Below, piece after piece: positions 12,058-22,983 of a DNA stretch of 64,000 nt. Under the pieces are notes generated by a model, which was not told where the DNA came from, did not search any database, and saw only the letters and a list, made by a program, of their open reading frames with translations. The stretch is taken from assembly GCA_945859605.1 (NCBI GenBank), contig OX243828.1, positions 27,583,649-27,647,648 of the forward strand, given 5' to 3'. Position 1 is the first letter of the stretch, and each line of letters begins with the position of its first letter. Made by a program: the position numbers and the translations under genes. The DNA is from Lumbricus rubellus (lineage: Eukaryota > Annelida > Clitellata > Crassiclitellata > Lumbricidae).

Positions 12058-12491
12058 TTTATAGCCAGGGGCGGATCCAGGGGGGCAATCCGGCCAAGGC
12101 CCTCCATTTAAAACTGCCATGGGACGTGGCCCCTCATTTGGTATGAAATTAGCAATATGCATATGAGGGTAATGGCATATTGCCCCCCCTATTCGGAAAA
12201 TGGCATGGGACGTGGCCCCCAGTCGGTTTTCAAGTGGAGGAGTAAAAAAAAGGTCATCAACTTTTTTGGCGGATGAAATGGTATGATTTTCTCCCCAAAA
12301 AATTTGGCAGATGACTAAAAAAAAACTCATCAACTTTTTTTCGCGGATGAAAAGTACTTCAGCCAAAGACTGATCCCTATTTATTTTCGACCAACAACCA
12401 AATTTCGAAATTTGTTTCACCTGTCCTATCCCAGGTTCTAAGATTTTTGCCCCCCCCTTGGAAGAGTTCTGGATCCGCCACTGGTTATAGC
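12058..12491. mobile_element. Inner non-autonomous hAT element inserted in a SINE tail
   Basis: The element is 12066-12483 (418 bp). The left end CAGGGGCGGATCCAG pairs with the right end, reverse-complemented CAGTGGCGGATCCAG. The flanks TTTATAGC and GTTATAGC match at 7 of 8 bases. A CATGGGACGTGGCCCC block occurs twice inside. Confidence 0.85.
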
Positions 12492-12612
12492 GCCCCTTCA
12501 AGCTCTCTACTCTGGCCGAAGCGCTGAGCAATTGTGAGTGAAGGCCTTGCCCAAGGTCCTTACGCGGCGAGGTGGATTCGAACCTGGAAAATTCCGGCTT
12601 CAAGGCGACGAT
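12484..12612 (-). repeat. tRNA-derived SINE, minus strand, split by a hAT insertion
   Basis: Read on the minus strand this matches the SINE at 19710-19878, including the Pol III B-box GGTTCGAATCC followed by ACCTCGCC and a CGCTTCGGC block. Its 3' tail continues at 12045-12065 beyond the inserted hAT. Confidence 0.75.
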
Positions 12613-12648
12613 AGCATAGCAATATGCCGATCTAAACGTATCAAATTG

Positions 12649-13008
12649 CACCTCCTAAACATCACCCCCCGGTAACTTGTACCGTAACCGGTTTCAGATT
12701 ACCCCCGGACACTAGATTTGCATAGATTTATCCGTCATCCCACTGTGGTTTGTTATCAATATTTTACTCGGAAAAAATAATAGCCGCGAAGCCATTTTCT
12801 CCATGTAACTTCAGCGGCGATTTAGTATTTTAGTTAGGCCCTACAGATGAAAATATTTATAACAAACCAAACCACGAAGTGGGATAACGGATGAAAATCT
12901 TCAGACCAAAACAAGAAGCGGGATTATTTTTCTGATATTTTTAGTCCAAAAATGCGACGATTGATGCAAATTACAGTTTGCAAGGGGCGGTAATGTTTAG
13001 GAGGGGGT
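12649..13008. mobile_element. Foldback MITE of about 360 bp
   Basis: The left arm starts CACCTCCTAAACAT and the right arm ends in its inverse, ATGTTTAGGAGGGG. A second inverted pair lies further in (left CCCACTGTGGTTTGTTA, right TAACAAACCAAACCACGAAG). The two halves can pair over most of their length. I could not fix a TSD. Confidence 0.65.
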
Positions 13009-13027
13009 AATAATTTGAAGCCTTTAG

Positions 13028-13744
13028 CATGGGCGTCCGCAGGAATTTTTCTAGGGGCGTAAACTTTTATATAATTGTCACATGGTCTAAATTTATTGGG
13101 TGACAGTTTGAATTTCCATATTACCACGAGAGAATCCTATAGATCCTATCCTACCTATACGTTATGCGCCCAAAGAAAGATATATTATATACTATATAGT
13201 TCAACATATGACTGCCTAAAAATGGCTCCATTTGAGGTCGACACAGCCAAAAATGCGCTGGTCGCTGTGTCTCCGCCCCCAGACCCCGCTGGGAGCTTAC
13301 TGTAAAGACAAAAGCTTTCTCTTTTACAATAACATTTTGATTTTTATTGTTATCCTGGTAGCTTGCGACACTGAAAAACGACTTATTCTTAAAAATTTCG
13401 CGACTTTGTCGTTCACAAATAGCTGGCAAACAAGAGCCTAAAAATGGCTCCATTTAAGGTCGAAACAGCCAAAAATGCGCTGGTCGCTGGGGCTCCGCCC
13501 CAGACCCCGCTGGGGGAGCTTACGACGCTCCCCCAAACCCCCTAGTAGGGAAGGGCTTCGTGCCTTCGGCACTCGCAACTTCCCGCCTTCGGCGCCGTCA
13601 CTGACGACCAATTAGGCCTACAATACAGCGTCCTAGCACTTTTTTTTAACACTTTAAGCACTGTATATGTATATATAGGCCTATATGAGATTGGATTGGT
13701 AGTATTTACGCCACCCCTAACCAGAAATCCTGGATCCGCCCCTG
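13028..13744. mobile_element. hAT-like segment with an 87-bp internal direct repeat
   Basis: The left boundary CATGGGCGTCCGCAGG and the reverse-complemented right boundary CAGGGGCGGATCCAGG resemble each other. No matching TSD remains, so the limits are tentative. Bases 13214-13300 and 13437-13523 are near-identical direct repeats. Bases 13545-13600 hold C-TTCG-G hairpins. Confidence 0.45.
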
Positions 13745-13838
13745 AATATAAGCTCGTATCGATCGCTGTTCGCTTCATATTATTTTGTGCAAGTTGTGCG
13801 TACAGAAATAAAATCCTGGCGGCGCCGCTGCACATGTT

Positions 13839-14141
13839 TGTAACTTAAGATACAAAGTCGCTTTGTTAATTCTCACTCCGTTGATGTGGTTTTATATCCT
13901 TTCCATAAGTGTAGACCTTACTGGTATTCGAAGGGAATTTCTGGACACTTCGGACAGTACATCTGCGCTTGATTCGTGCCTATTAACCGGAGCCTATTAG
14001 GCTATTAGTATTATAAAATACCGCACTCTGCTTTTCTTTCACAAAATGAGTAGGCTAGGCCTATAGATGACAGTTCTGAGTGTTCGTGCAGTTGACGGGT
14101 GTTTGCAATGTGTAGTATGATTTCTTGAGTTATTCACCTTG
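13839..14141. other. Short intergenic stretch, nothing recognised
   Basis: About 300 bases of unique-looking sequence between the transposon nest and the LINE fragment. It contains several AGGCCTA words. Confidence 0.5.
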
Positions 14142-14668
14142 TCACCTTGTGCCGTCGATTCTTGGAACCTTAGCGACCGCTGTGATAAACCTTCTCCATG
14201 TGTTACGATCTTCCGTCGCGTCTCTCAATTCCTCCAGTTTCATCTTTGTTCTCTCGTGTATTTCTTCCATCCACCTTCTTCTTGGGCGTCCTCTCTTCCT
14301 TTTTCCCTCTCCGCAGGCCAACATCATCTCCTTTTCCAAGCCGTTTGCTCGCATCACATGTCCAAAGAACGCCATTTTCTGCCTTGCCGCTCTCTGTCCC
14401 AATGACATTTTCCTCTTGACTGTCCGATCTCTTGTAGTACGGATTCATTTGTTCTTTTTTCAATCCACGAAGTTCTTAATACCTTCCTCCATATCCACAT
14501 TTCGCAAGCATCGATTTTCCTTTCTAAGGCCTTTGTTTTTGTCCACGTTTCACATCCATACAGCACCACTGGGAATATCATTGCCTTTACAATTCTTGTC
14601 TTCGTCATTAGGCTCACGTGTTTATCCTTCCATATTTTCTCCAGCCCCTTCGCTGCCGTCTCTCCCAA
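14142..14668 (-). pseudogene. LINE reverse transcriptase C-terminal fragment, frameshifted
   Basis: Two overlapping minus-strand frames (14354-14668 and 14142-14408) together give the C-terminal region of a non-LTR retrotransposon RT. The first has the V-L-Y-G-C-E-T-W-T motif followed by the E-M-W-x-W-R-K-V-L-R block. The second has the F-G-H-V-M-R motif, G-R-P-R-R-R-W and a terminal R-D-x-W-R-R-like block. The frame change near 14354-14408 shows at least one frameshift. The polymerase palm and the endonuclease are missing, as in a typical 5'-truncated dead copy. Confidence 0.85.
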
Positions 14669-14754
14669 AGCTATCCTGAGTTATTAGCTCAAGTCAATTA
14701 CTCAATAGGCCTATTATACTTCCTTATGTTATTATTCTAATACATGGTCTGCCT

Positions 14755-15050
14755 TATAGAGGCTTACTTGCCAGTTCAAGTAGAGATTGACAGATTGAGG
14801 GTGTGCAGTTTACATTTAAAAAAAAAAAATTTAGGCACATGCAGCCTTGAACCTAATAACATGAGCTGACTACATGAATTCGATATTCGCCGATTAAAAT
14901 TTCACAGATAGGCCTACTATTCTCCTACAAAAATCTGCTCGCACGATTTGGCCGACTAGATTTATTTAGATACATTTTGGCTGGAAAAATTTGCCATTTC
15001 ATGAGCATGATGGCAATGCTTTTGCAGTGGGTTATCGTGATAAGGAAAGA
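14755..15050. repeat. Dispersed repeat A, copy 1
   Basis: About 300 bases matching 16565-16865 in the same orientation. Shared blocks include GCTTACTTGCCAGTTC, ACATGAATTCG, AATTTCACAGAT and ATGGCAATGCTTTT. A shorter related piece is at about 57715-57800 in the VWA gene. Confidence 0.75.
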
Positions 15051-15266
15051 AAAATCCAGGCGAGAGAACGATGAGGAAAGATACCACAGAGGACGAGAAC
15101 GAACTGATGATGGAAGTCCATTCCACAGGGCCATAGGGAGGGATCTATGTATAGTCAAATGATCTGGATTGAGTAATGGTTGTCCTGACGCTGCAGGGGA
15201 CAAAGAGGTCAAACTAAGAGGACGCAGCGAAGTAGCAGACAGAGACGAAGTATAAGATCACAAAGA

Positions 15267-16293
15267 TAGGGTCAAGTGGGGAAAGATGGACAGTGGGGTT
15301 AGATGGACACCCAACACAGAAATTAAAGAAACGTCATTTTCTTAATGTCCATCTTACCCCGGTGTTGGGGTAAGATGGACACCGTCTTTCGACTAGTTGT
15401 TAAAATACATGCGGTCGGGTACCAGCGTACTGAGAGGGGTGTGGCCTGTCGGTGATTGTCAGATGTAGGAGGAGGGCGTGTTTTGACTAAAGTTCAATAA
15501 GAAGCTCAGTCAAACGGCTAAGGAAATTCTATAGACAGTAATTGTTCATCGTCTATCACTTGTATTTTATTTAATAAATATGTATATCGGCTTGTTATTT
15601 AGCACATTAAAGCAGACACCTCGTGGTCGCATACTGTGTCACTGTCTGTGATACTCAAAGGTAGGGTGTCTGCCCATTGTAACCCTGCAAGAAGGGGTAA
15701 GATGGACACGAATGCTCATCACCGAATTTATGTATTTCACAACAGATTACTCAACAACTCGGTGTTTATATTGACTCTACGTAGGCCCTCGCTCCATTTT
15801 GGCCGTTCATGTTGCAGTATGTTATCAATTTTTTTGTAACAAAAGAAGTAGTGTCCATCTTACCCCACGAAAGTGCTACGTACGGTAGGCTACTGTAGAC
15901 TATGGTAGGTTAACATGTCACGATATCTGAACGATTTTTTTCATTATGAACAATGACGGGCATCACGCACACACATATAATTGTGTAGACTCTGTTAAAA
16001 ATGTAAGTGAATATAGTATGTTGTAGAGCTGCAAGTCTCACCTGTCCATCTTACCATCACATTGTGTCCGCCTTACCCCCACGCCGGGTAAGATGGACAT
16101 GACCTGAGGACGTCATACTTGGATGCAAATTGCAGGAATTTGCTCAATCATTGAAGACTTTTTACTATACTGGTTAACAATACCGTGATACTTGCATACA
16201 ATAGCATGTTTTAAAACATGTTAAAAGTTTATAGGTATTGTCATTATTGACCAAACAGTGCTTAAGGTGTCCAACTTCCCCCTCTCTACCCTA
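15267..16293. mobile_element. Putative element rich in GGGGTAAGATGGACA motifs
   Basis: The motif or its inverse (TGTCCATCTTACCCC) occurs at about 15285, 15305, 15348, 15370, 15695, 15853, 16045, 16068 and 16085. The ends 15265-15292 and 16268-16292 form an imperfect inverted pair. The element lies between the two copies of dispersed repeat A. No coding frame of note. Confidence 0.45.
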
Positions 16294-16564
16294 CATGTAC
16301 TTCAGAGCGAGACCAAATTGAGACTTGGAGATCAAAATAAAAACTTTCAATTGTACACGGGCAGAGAGTGGAAGCCAGTGAAGTTGTTCAGCCATGATTG
16401 TAGAAATTTTGAAGAATCGAGGAAGACGGGCAATGAACCAAGCAGCAACATTGAGTACGAACTGTATACAGGAGATAGCCGAACCTTATGGAGGCCAACA
16501 AGAAGATTATACACTAGGCCTATTAATAATAATAATAATTTATTATACGCTGTTTTCTCATTCC

Positions 16565-16865
16565 ATTCTGGTAGGTCCTGCCTAAAAGCTTACTTGCCAG
16601 TTCCAGTATACAGTTTGTGAGAGTTTGCAGTTGGTATTTTGAGTATTTTATAGGCACAGTTTTGAACCTATTATCTGACCACATGAATTCGGCCTTCGTT
16701 GATCGAAATTTCACAGATTCCATTCTCCTGCAAAAGTCTGCATTGCTCTCCGAGCTGTTCACACGACTTAGCCTACTGAGTTGATTTAGACACATTCTAG
16801 TTCGAAGAAATTCGCCATTTCACGAGCACAATGGCAATGCTTTTTTCAGTGCGTTATTGTGGTAG
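16565..16865. repeat. Dispersed repeat A, copy 2
   Basis: Second copy of the 14755-15050 repeat, preceded by a short (AAT)n run at 16525-16540. Confidence 0.75.
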
Positions 16866-16944
16866 CCTTGCGCTTGCAACCGACTCGAATGATAGATTGG
16901 TTACAAGCCTATGTCCTGACGTTCAGCCACATTTCAGAGCTGCA

Positions 16945-17145
16945 CAGCTCTCCTTCTACTCCTCCTTCTCCTTCTTCTTCTCCTTCTTCTCCTCCTTCTA
17001 CTCCTCCTTCTACTCCTCCTTCTCCTTCTTCTTCTCCTTCTACTCCTCCTTCTACTCCTCCTTCTCCTTCTTCTTCTCCTTCTACTCCTCCTTCTACTCC
17101 TCCTTCTCCTTCTTCTTCTCCTCCTACTCCTCCTCCTTTTCTTCC
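16945..17145. repeat. Pyrimidine (TTCTCC/CTACTC)n minisatellite
   Basis: About 200 bases of CTCCTTCTACTCC-type units. Pro/Ser/Thr open frames over it are artefacts. Confidence 0.9.
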
Positions 17146-17149
17146 GTTC

Positions 17150-18030
17150 TCATGTACCCAATGCGCCGACTTGAAGTATAGCCGTAGAATGTTAATGACG
17201 ATTCGTTGTAGGCCTACATTATTCGGTAATAAGAGAGTGTATAGTGAAGTGCAGTTGCTATGAAATATTGATAAAGGAAACCAAGTTGGATCGTGCCATG
17301 AGTGGTAGTGTGTGCGTGGGTGTGCGTGTGCGTGTATCTGTCTCGGTGCTCTTAGAGCGTGCGTGCAAGGGTGCGAGGTTTTGGTCGGAGGTGATCACGC
17401 GTGTCCGTGAGATGGGCTTAGTTTCCCAGCTGACCGACCGAACCGTAGGAAACCTCTGTCTGCATTGCAATGTGTCCCGCCTTCGCCAGCGGCGGCACTA
17501 CACGTCTGTCTGCCACCGACCGATTGTGTTGTTGTTGCAATTCCATTGTTATAGTCCACTTTCCATCCGACGTGTATGAGAGCCGCAGACAGGTCTTTGT
17601 CCAGTCACTTCCATAATAATAATAATAACAAGCAACGGAAGTGGTCCCACTGTTTCAATCCACATCCTCCATCCATCCATCAGACTTATAAATTATGACG
17701 ATCCAAACGTACTCAACCGTATAACACAAAGACGATCTACCAACGTCTGCCATGTCTGCCACGAACGTGGTTCGAACCCCAGGGTCTCGTGCATGCATGT
17801 GGTGGAAATGCCATCTTGTTATTGACCCACGCGCATGTAGCTGACTATGTATGCATTGAAGTCACGATAAGAGACAAGAGAACAAACATTGGAATGTTAT
17901 TGCTGCTGTTGTTGTGCCTTCACTGCTGTGACGCCTTCGTTGCCTCTTGCTTCAATTTAAGGAATGTGCTCTCGCCAATTATATTTTCATTCCTATAGCC
18001 ATCAATCAACCAGGCAATAATTATTAGACA
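17150..18030. other. Intergenic, no gene seen
   Basis: Contains a GT-rich patch at 17305-17340. Otherwise unique-looking, with no supported exon. Confidence 0.5.
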
Positions 18031-18230
18031 ACTTTACATTACAGTACGTGAACCGACTTTACATTACAGTACGTTAACCGACTTTACATTACAGTACGTT
18101 AACCGACTTTACATTACAGTACGTTAACCGACTTTACATTACAGTGCGTGAACCGACTTTACATTACAGTACGCGAACCGACTTTACATTACAGTACGCG
18201 AACCGACTTTACATTACAGTACGCGAACCG
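18031..18230. repeat. Eight-copy 25-bp tandem repeat
   Basis: Exactly eight contiguous 25-base units start at 18031 and every 25 bases after. Each begins ACTTTACATTACAGT and ends AACCG. The variable bases near the end read CGTG, CGTT or CGCG, with like variants grouped. Confidence 0.95.
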
Positions 18231-19709
18231 ATGACTTGGAGATCAACGTTGGCTAATGTACATTTTGCAGTAAATTAACTTTATTTATAGTTTCATAGTT
18301 GTATAGTTTCATAGTCTTGTAGTCTTAGAAGGAAAAGAAGAAGATTCGTTTTGAGGTTGTTGACTCGTTTGAAATTATTTATAGAATTAATGATCGCATT
18401 CTTCGTATTCATCTTTTAATCAGTTTACTGATTAATTGAATACCGGTATTTCGTTCATAAAATGTTTGCGGCATGCATGCTAGTGCACGAAATCGTTTCA
18501 TTGTTGATTTATAGCTTCTGACTAGCTATTCGGGAGTTCTATTGTCGGAAAACACTTCTGAAGTACGCCGCCGACGACTTAGACTTGCTTTCATGCCGTC
18601 ATGAGAGCAGAAGAAGCAGCTAACCCATTCTAAGGAATTCATGTCCATCAAGCAGAACCTTACAAATGTCAGAACTCAATATTGAAGAAAGCGTCGAATA
18701 GTTTTCCTCGTTTTTAATATTGCACCACATCCGAATAAAAATCTTCGAAGTTTAGTTTCTGACAGTTCAAAATGATTTCTGTAATGCGCAGTGCTTCTGA
18801 ACTCTAAAGCCTTTAGATACTGTGGATTAGTTAACCGTGCAGGCAATGATTTATATCGAGCTCTAATTGTTCGTTTATAAGAAAATAATTGGTCATGTAG
18901 GTCTATTAGTGTAGGCCTATACATGTCAGGAGTCTAGTGTTTCAGTGCCTGCATGGTTGCATCATCTTCATGTGTGGTTTTATTTATTCATTCAACAGGA
19001 AAATTTATGTAGCGCCCCTACAAGACGCGGAACCCACCCAACACTGCAGGCCAAATAATTATGACAGTCCCAAGGCTATAGAATATAACATGGTGGAATG
19101 AGGTTGGGCACAATGGGCAGTAAGCGAAGAGTCACATGATCCCATTCCACGATGGACATTTGTGCATGTATAAGAACCACCCTTTGACTTAGATCTACAG
19201 TAATCCTTTGAACATGACATTTGTATTTGGACCCATTATTATATAGGAACGATGCAAAGACTACATCATACCGTAGACTACAAAGCCAAATCGACCTTTC
19301 GTAAGCTACTCACGACGCATGCGTCAGGTTAAACTCACGATTTGTGTATAAAAGTTTACAAATAAAAGGGGTCTATTTTAATATATCCTGGCACATGTAT
19401 AACCACTTTTCATTTCATCTTCTCGTTTCTATTGAGCGAGTCAGTTGGTGGGTAAGTTAAACCCGCCGTCGATCGAGTCGGTCGCTGCAATCGACTTGGT
19501 ACGGCTTACGATCGACTCAATCGATTCCGTCGACTTGAATTGTGTAGGCTACTTATAATCAGCGGCATTCTGATATCCAAGCAGGCCGTCTAAATTACTT
19601 ATGAATATGAAATAGGCTACTGCTAAATTCACACTTATTTTTCCAAAAATCCATGTGACACCAATTGTTTTTTATATGGCGACATTTCATATCCGAATGG
19701 CAGCACTGT
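18231..19709. other. Intergenic, no gene supported
   Basis: Contains a minus-strand SINE tail near 19008-19045 and an 82-codon minus frame (18676-18924) of plausible composition but without splice signals or a known motif. Confidence 0.45.
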
Positions 19710-19878
19710 GGGGCGCGGTGATGTCGTGGTGGCGTCGTTGCCTTGGAGCCGGAAGGTTCGAGGTTCGAATCCACCTCGCCACGTAAGGACCTTGGACAAG
19801 TCCTTCACTCACAATTGTTCAGCGCTTCGGCGTGAAACTCCGATGCTGTGTCCTCTCTGCATTCGGGAGCGCCTCTGA
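19710..19878 (+). repeat. tRNA-derived SINE
   Basis: A tRNA-like head contains a B-box GGTTCGAATCC at about 19762-19772 and a looser A-box region near 19725. Conserved body blocks (ACAATTGTTCAGCG, GGGAGCGCCTCTGA) follow. It runs straight into the (ATGT)n array. A minus-strand relative lies at 12484-12612. Confidence 0.75.
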
Positions 19879-20380
19879 GTATGTATGTATGTATGTATGT
19901 ATGTATGTATGTATGTATGTATGTATGTATGTATGTATGTATGTATGTATGTATGTATGTATGTATGTATGTATGTATGTATGTATGTATGTATGTATGT
20001 ATGTATGTATGTATGTATGTATGTATGTATGTATGTATGTATGTATGTATGTATGTATGTATGTATGTATGTATGTATGTATGTATGTATGTATGTATGT
20101 ATGTATGACATGTATGTATGTATGTATGACATTGTATGTATGTATGTGTGTATGTATGTATGTATGTATGTATGTATGTATGTATGTATGTATGTATGTA
20201 TGTATGTATGTATGTATGTATGTATGTATGTATGTATGTATGTATGTGTGTATGTATGTATGTATGTATGTATGCAGCAATTCATGTATGTATGTATGTA
20301 TGTATGTATGTATGTATGTATGTATGTATGTATGTATGTATGTATGTATGTATGTATGTATGTATGTATGTATGTATGTA
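19879..20380. repeat. 500-bp (ATGT)n microsatellite
   Basis: Very long and pure tetranucleotide array with few interruptions (GACATGT near 20107, GCAGCAATTC near 20275). It abuts the 3' end of the SINE, a common origin for such arrays. The Met-Tyr-Val-Cys and Ile-His-Thr-Tyr frames are artefacts. Confidence 0.97.
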
Positions 20381-21358
20381 TATGATCATGTCTGCATATT
20401 ATGTATGCCTGACATTGCATGTATGTATGTATTTGTAATTATAATTATTATGTATGCGCATGTAAGTTCATCTAGGATAGGATTGATGTATTAACTGATA
20501 GAAAACTCAACGTAGACATTATCAAGTGCTCCAGGTACATGTATGTTATCGAAACGTGACACCATCCACAAGAAATAGTCATGCAGAGGAGGATTGTAAC
20601 GATTGTCACGCATGAAGAGATGTCGTCATGCTTTAAGGATTCATGCACCAGGTTCAATGCTTTCATGCGGATCACGAAGGCAGAACACCGACCAGCGTCG
20701 ATTAATAATAATTATTAATTGCAGGACACGACGCAGTTCGCGGTTTGAAAGCGAAGCGGAAGTGCAAGGTAAAAAAACTGCACGTGTCTGACAATAATTT
20801 ATGTAGGGCATTTTGGAAGACCTGGACACTTCTGCCACGGACAAATAGATGGCGCCACAAGTCATGTCTATTGCTCCTCTGACGAAATATAATCTCCTCG
20901 CAGCCTTTTTGTCTTAGATAGCCTAATCCGAAGATAAAGAGGTCTTATCTTTGATGAAAGTTTGATCCTATCAACAAAGACTGAAATTATTTGGGATCTA
21001 CGTCTGTCTTCCTCTTTAATTGGATTTTTACATCGTTTGCTTTTTTCAAATTAATGCATTATTACGGTTTTGACTACGGTTTCAGTTTTTTTGTTAAACG
21101 ATCATAAACCGATTGCTGAGCATAAATAAAACGGCGCTAGATAAGTCATACAGCATTCATGGAAATGTAGGCCTATGTTTCATGATCAACGGAACCCTTA
21201 TAATTTTCCTCTGCCTAGACTCTAGACATTCCCTGTTATACTGCAAAATATTTAACTGATACATGTATTTAGGAACCATTTATCTATCTGCTGATTTACT
21301 TGAAGTAAATAGTTCTGACGTTCATCGAGATTTTCCTCTCGGTTTTGCCTATCGCTTC
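20381..21358. other. Intergenic, no gene seen
   Basis: Unique AT-rich sequence. No exon or element could be supported. Confidence 0.5.
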
Positions 21359-22983
21359 CACGTATACAGGCCCGGATTAACCCCTCGGGGGGCCCGCCGC
21401 CATATTTTCAGGGGGGCCCCTAATTTACCATTACCTTCCGTCACCACACTCCACGGGCCCATTGAGACAAACAAATAGCAGGGAAGCCATAATATTAATG
21501 ATCTGCACTGCAGCCATACCTTTATATAAGCCTACGTAGGCCTACATGGTTCGATTGACCCAGGAGAGCTCGCCATCTTTTCGCAGCAGCTGCAGGTGTT
21601 TCTTACTGCTTGCTCGTCATCACAAATGCCGACATTTCCAGTATCGGAATTTGTTACGCATTCATGTTGAGAAACCAAACTGAAGAAGGCTCAGCTTTTC
21701 ACCTCCTCGACAACTTACATTTATTTATTATAGGCCTACCCTTAGCGATAATAGCAGACGCCTAGCATATTCAGAGTTTCGCGTTTATTAAATCCTCTGT
21801 AGACTTGCACACTCGGGTCGTGGACACCAACAGCACCGTAATAGAAGCCACACGCTCGGGTCTCCATGTAGACTGATCTAGACTTCCACTCTGGTACACT
21901 ATGTAGCATTATATATTATATTTCACAGCTGTCGTAGGCTATAGGTTTATATTATGATACACTGCACGTCACATTCCTCCTCAGAAGACGAGTGACCACC
22001 TCCACTACGGGTCTACGGGTTTGGCAAAATATAATCTGTTATTGACCAGTTTACAGTAGTTGTGATTTTCAGTGGAATGCAAGCCCGTATGCATAGAGTA
22101 TGGTCTCGGGCATCCATGATTCGCCCAATTTATCATCCTACAAGTCAGAGCCAGCTTTGGTCGGCTTTAGACAGAGAAACATAATTTCAATTGGCGCTAT
22201 TTTGATACTATTAGCGGTTCTTTCCTAAAGGTAGGGTGACTACGCCTCTGCCTTGGCTGCACAACTTTCAGCGATAATTTCCTCTCCCTTCTTCAGGATC
22301 GTCCCTCCCTGATGTCAAATGAGTCACCGTGGCATGCAGGGAGTGCGTGAAACATATAGGCCTAATGCGGAGTTCTGGTTATACGAAAGTGGGTGAGAAG
22401 TTCAGAGGCACTGACAAGTGACAATTTACAGTTCACTCTTCCCCTCGCTGCATCCACACTCAATTGAGATGGCCGTGATCCACGCATCCATGTAGTCTAA
22501 TAGCATTCCTCTTCGACATAATTATTATAGATTGCCTTTGTAAGACTGAGGCAAAGATAACATGATACTCCTTGCGCATGAATGTGCAGACCAATTACAG
22601 AGTTCAACCGAATCTCTACTTTGTCTACGTCTGTCTGTTCGTCTACATGTATGTCTGACTCCTCTTAGAAGGCCGATCTCTCCCTCTCTGTCTGTAACTC
22701 TGGCCTATCTCTTCTAAAAGTAGGCCAAATGGAATACCGACAAAATCATAAATCAGAGCTGGCACAAACATAGAGGCCAACATAAATAAAATTGTTTTTC
22801 GCCCTAAGAAGAAAACAATGACCAATGGACGCAAATTTACACACTGTCCTTGAAGCAAATTTGAATAAATGGGAAAATGCACAATAAAAATTATTTTTTG
22901 CAGACGCGGGGGGCCCTCTGACGACGGGGGGCCCGCCGCCATGGCATACATGGCATACTGGTTAATCCGGCCCTGCACGTATA
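21359..22983. mobile_element. Non-autonomous hAT element with exact 8-bp TSD
   Basis: The element is 21367-22975 (1609 bp). The left end CAGGCCCGGATTAACC and reverse-complemented right end CAGGGCCGGATTAACC differ at one base. The TSD CACGTATA lies at 21359-21366 and 22976-22983. Subterminal GGGGGGCCCGCCGCCAT blocks occur near both ends in inverted arrangement. The interior shows no transposase frame. Confidence 0.9.

Larger units (their letters stand above)
11749..13838. mobile_element. Outer hAT transposon of a nested insertion, 8-bp TSD
   Basis: The element is 11757-13830. The left end reads CAGGGGCGCCGTTAGG and the right end, reverse-complemented, CAGCGGCGCCGCCAGG. Subterminal GTACGCA blocks follow on both sides. 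Both flanks carry CACATGTT (11749-11756 and 13831-13838), an exact 8-base TSD. Inside lie a second hAT (12066-12483), a SINE, a foldback MITE (12649-13008) and a further hAT-like segment (13028-13744). No transposase remains. Confidence 0.8.

Noticed and set aside
18031..18230. CRISPR-like regular array
   Set aside because: The 25-base units are contiguous with no spacers, and the genome is eukaryotic.
18676..18924. 82-codon minus-strand frame with ordinary composition
   Set aside because: No splice sites, no homology I recognise, and no partner exons nearby. Kept only as a note.
19720..19795. tRNA gene
   Set aside because: The B-box is good, but there is no acceptor stem pairing or anticodon arm I can draw, and a second diverged copy exists at 12484-12612. 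It is the head of a SINE.
19832..20494. Long open frames (Met-Tyr-Val-Cys and Ile-His-Thr-Tyr repeats) on both strands
   Set aside because: They are translations of the pure (ATGT)n microsatellite. Frames are open in several phases on both strands only because the repeat has no stop.
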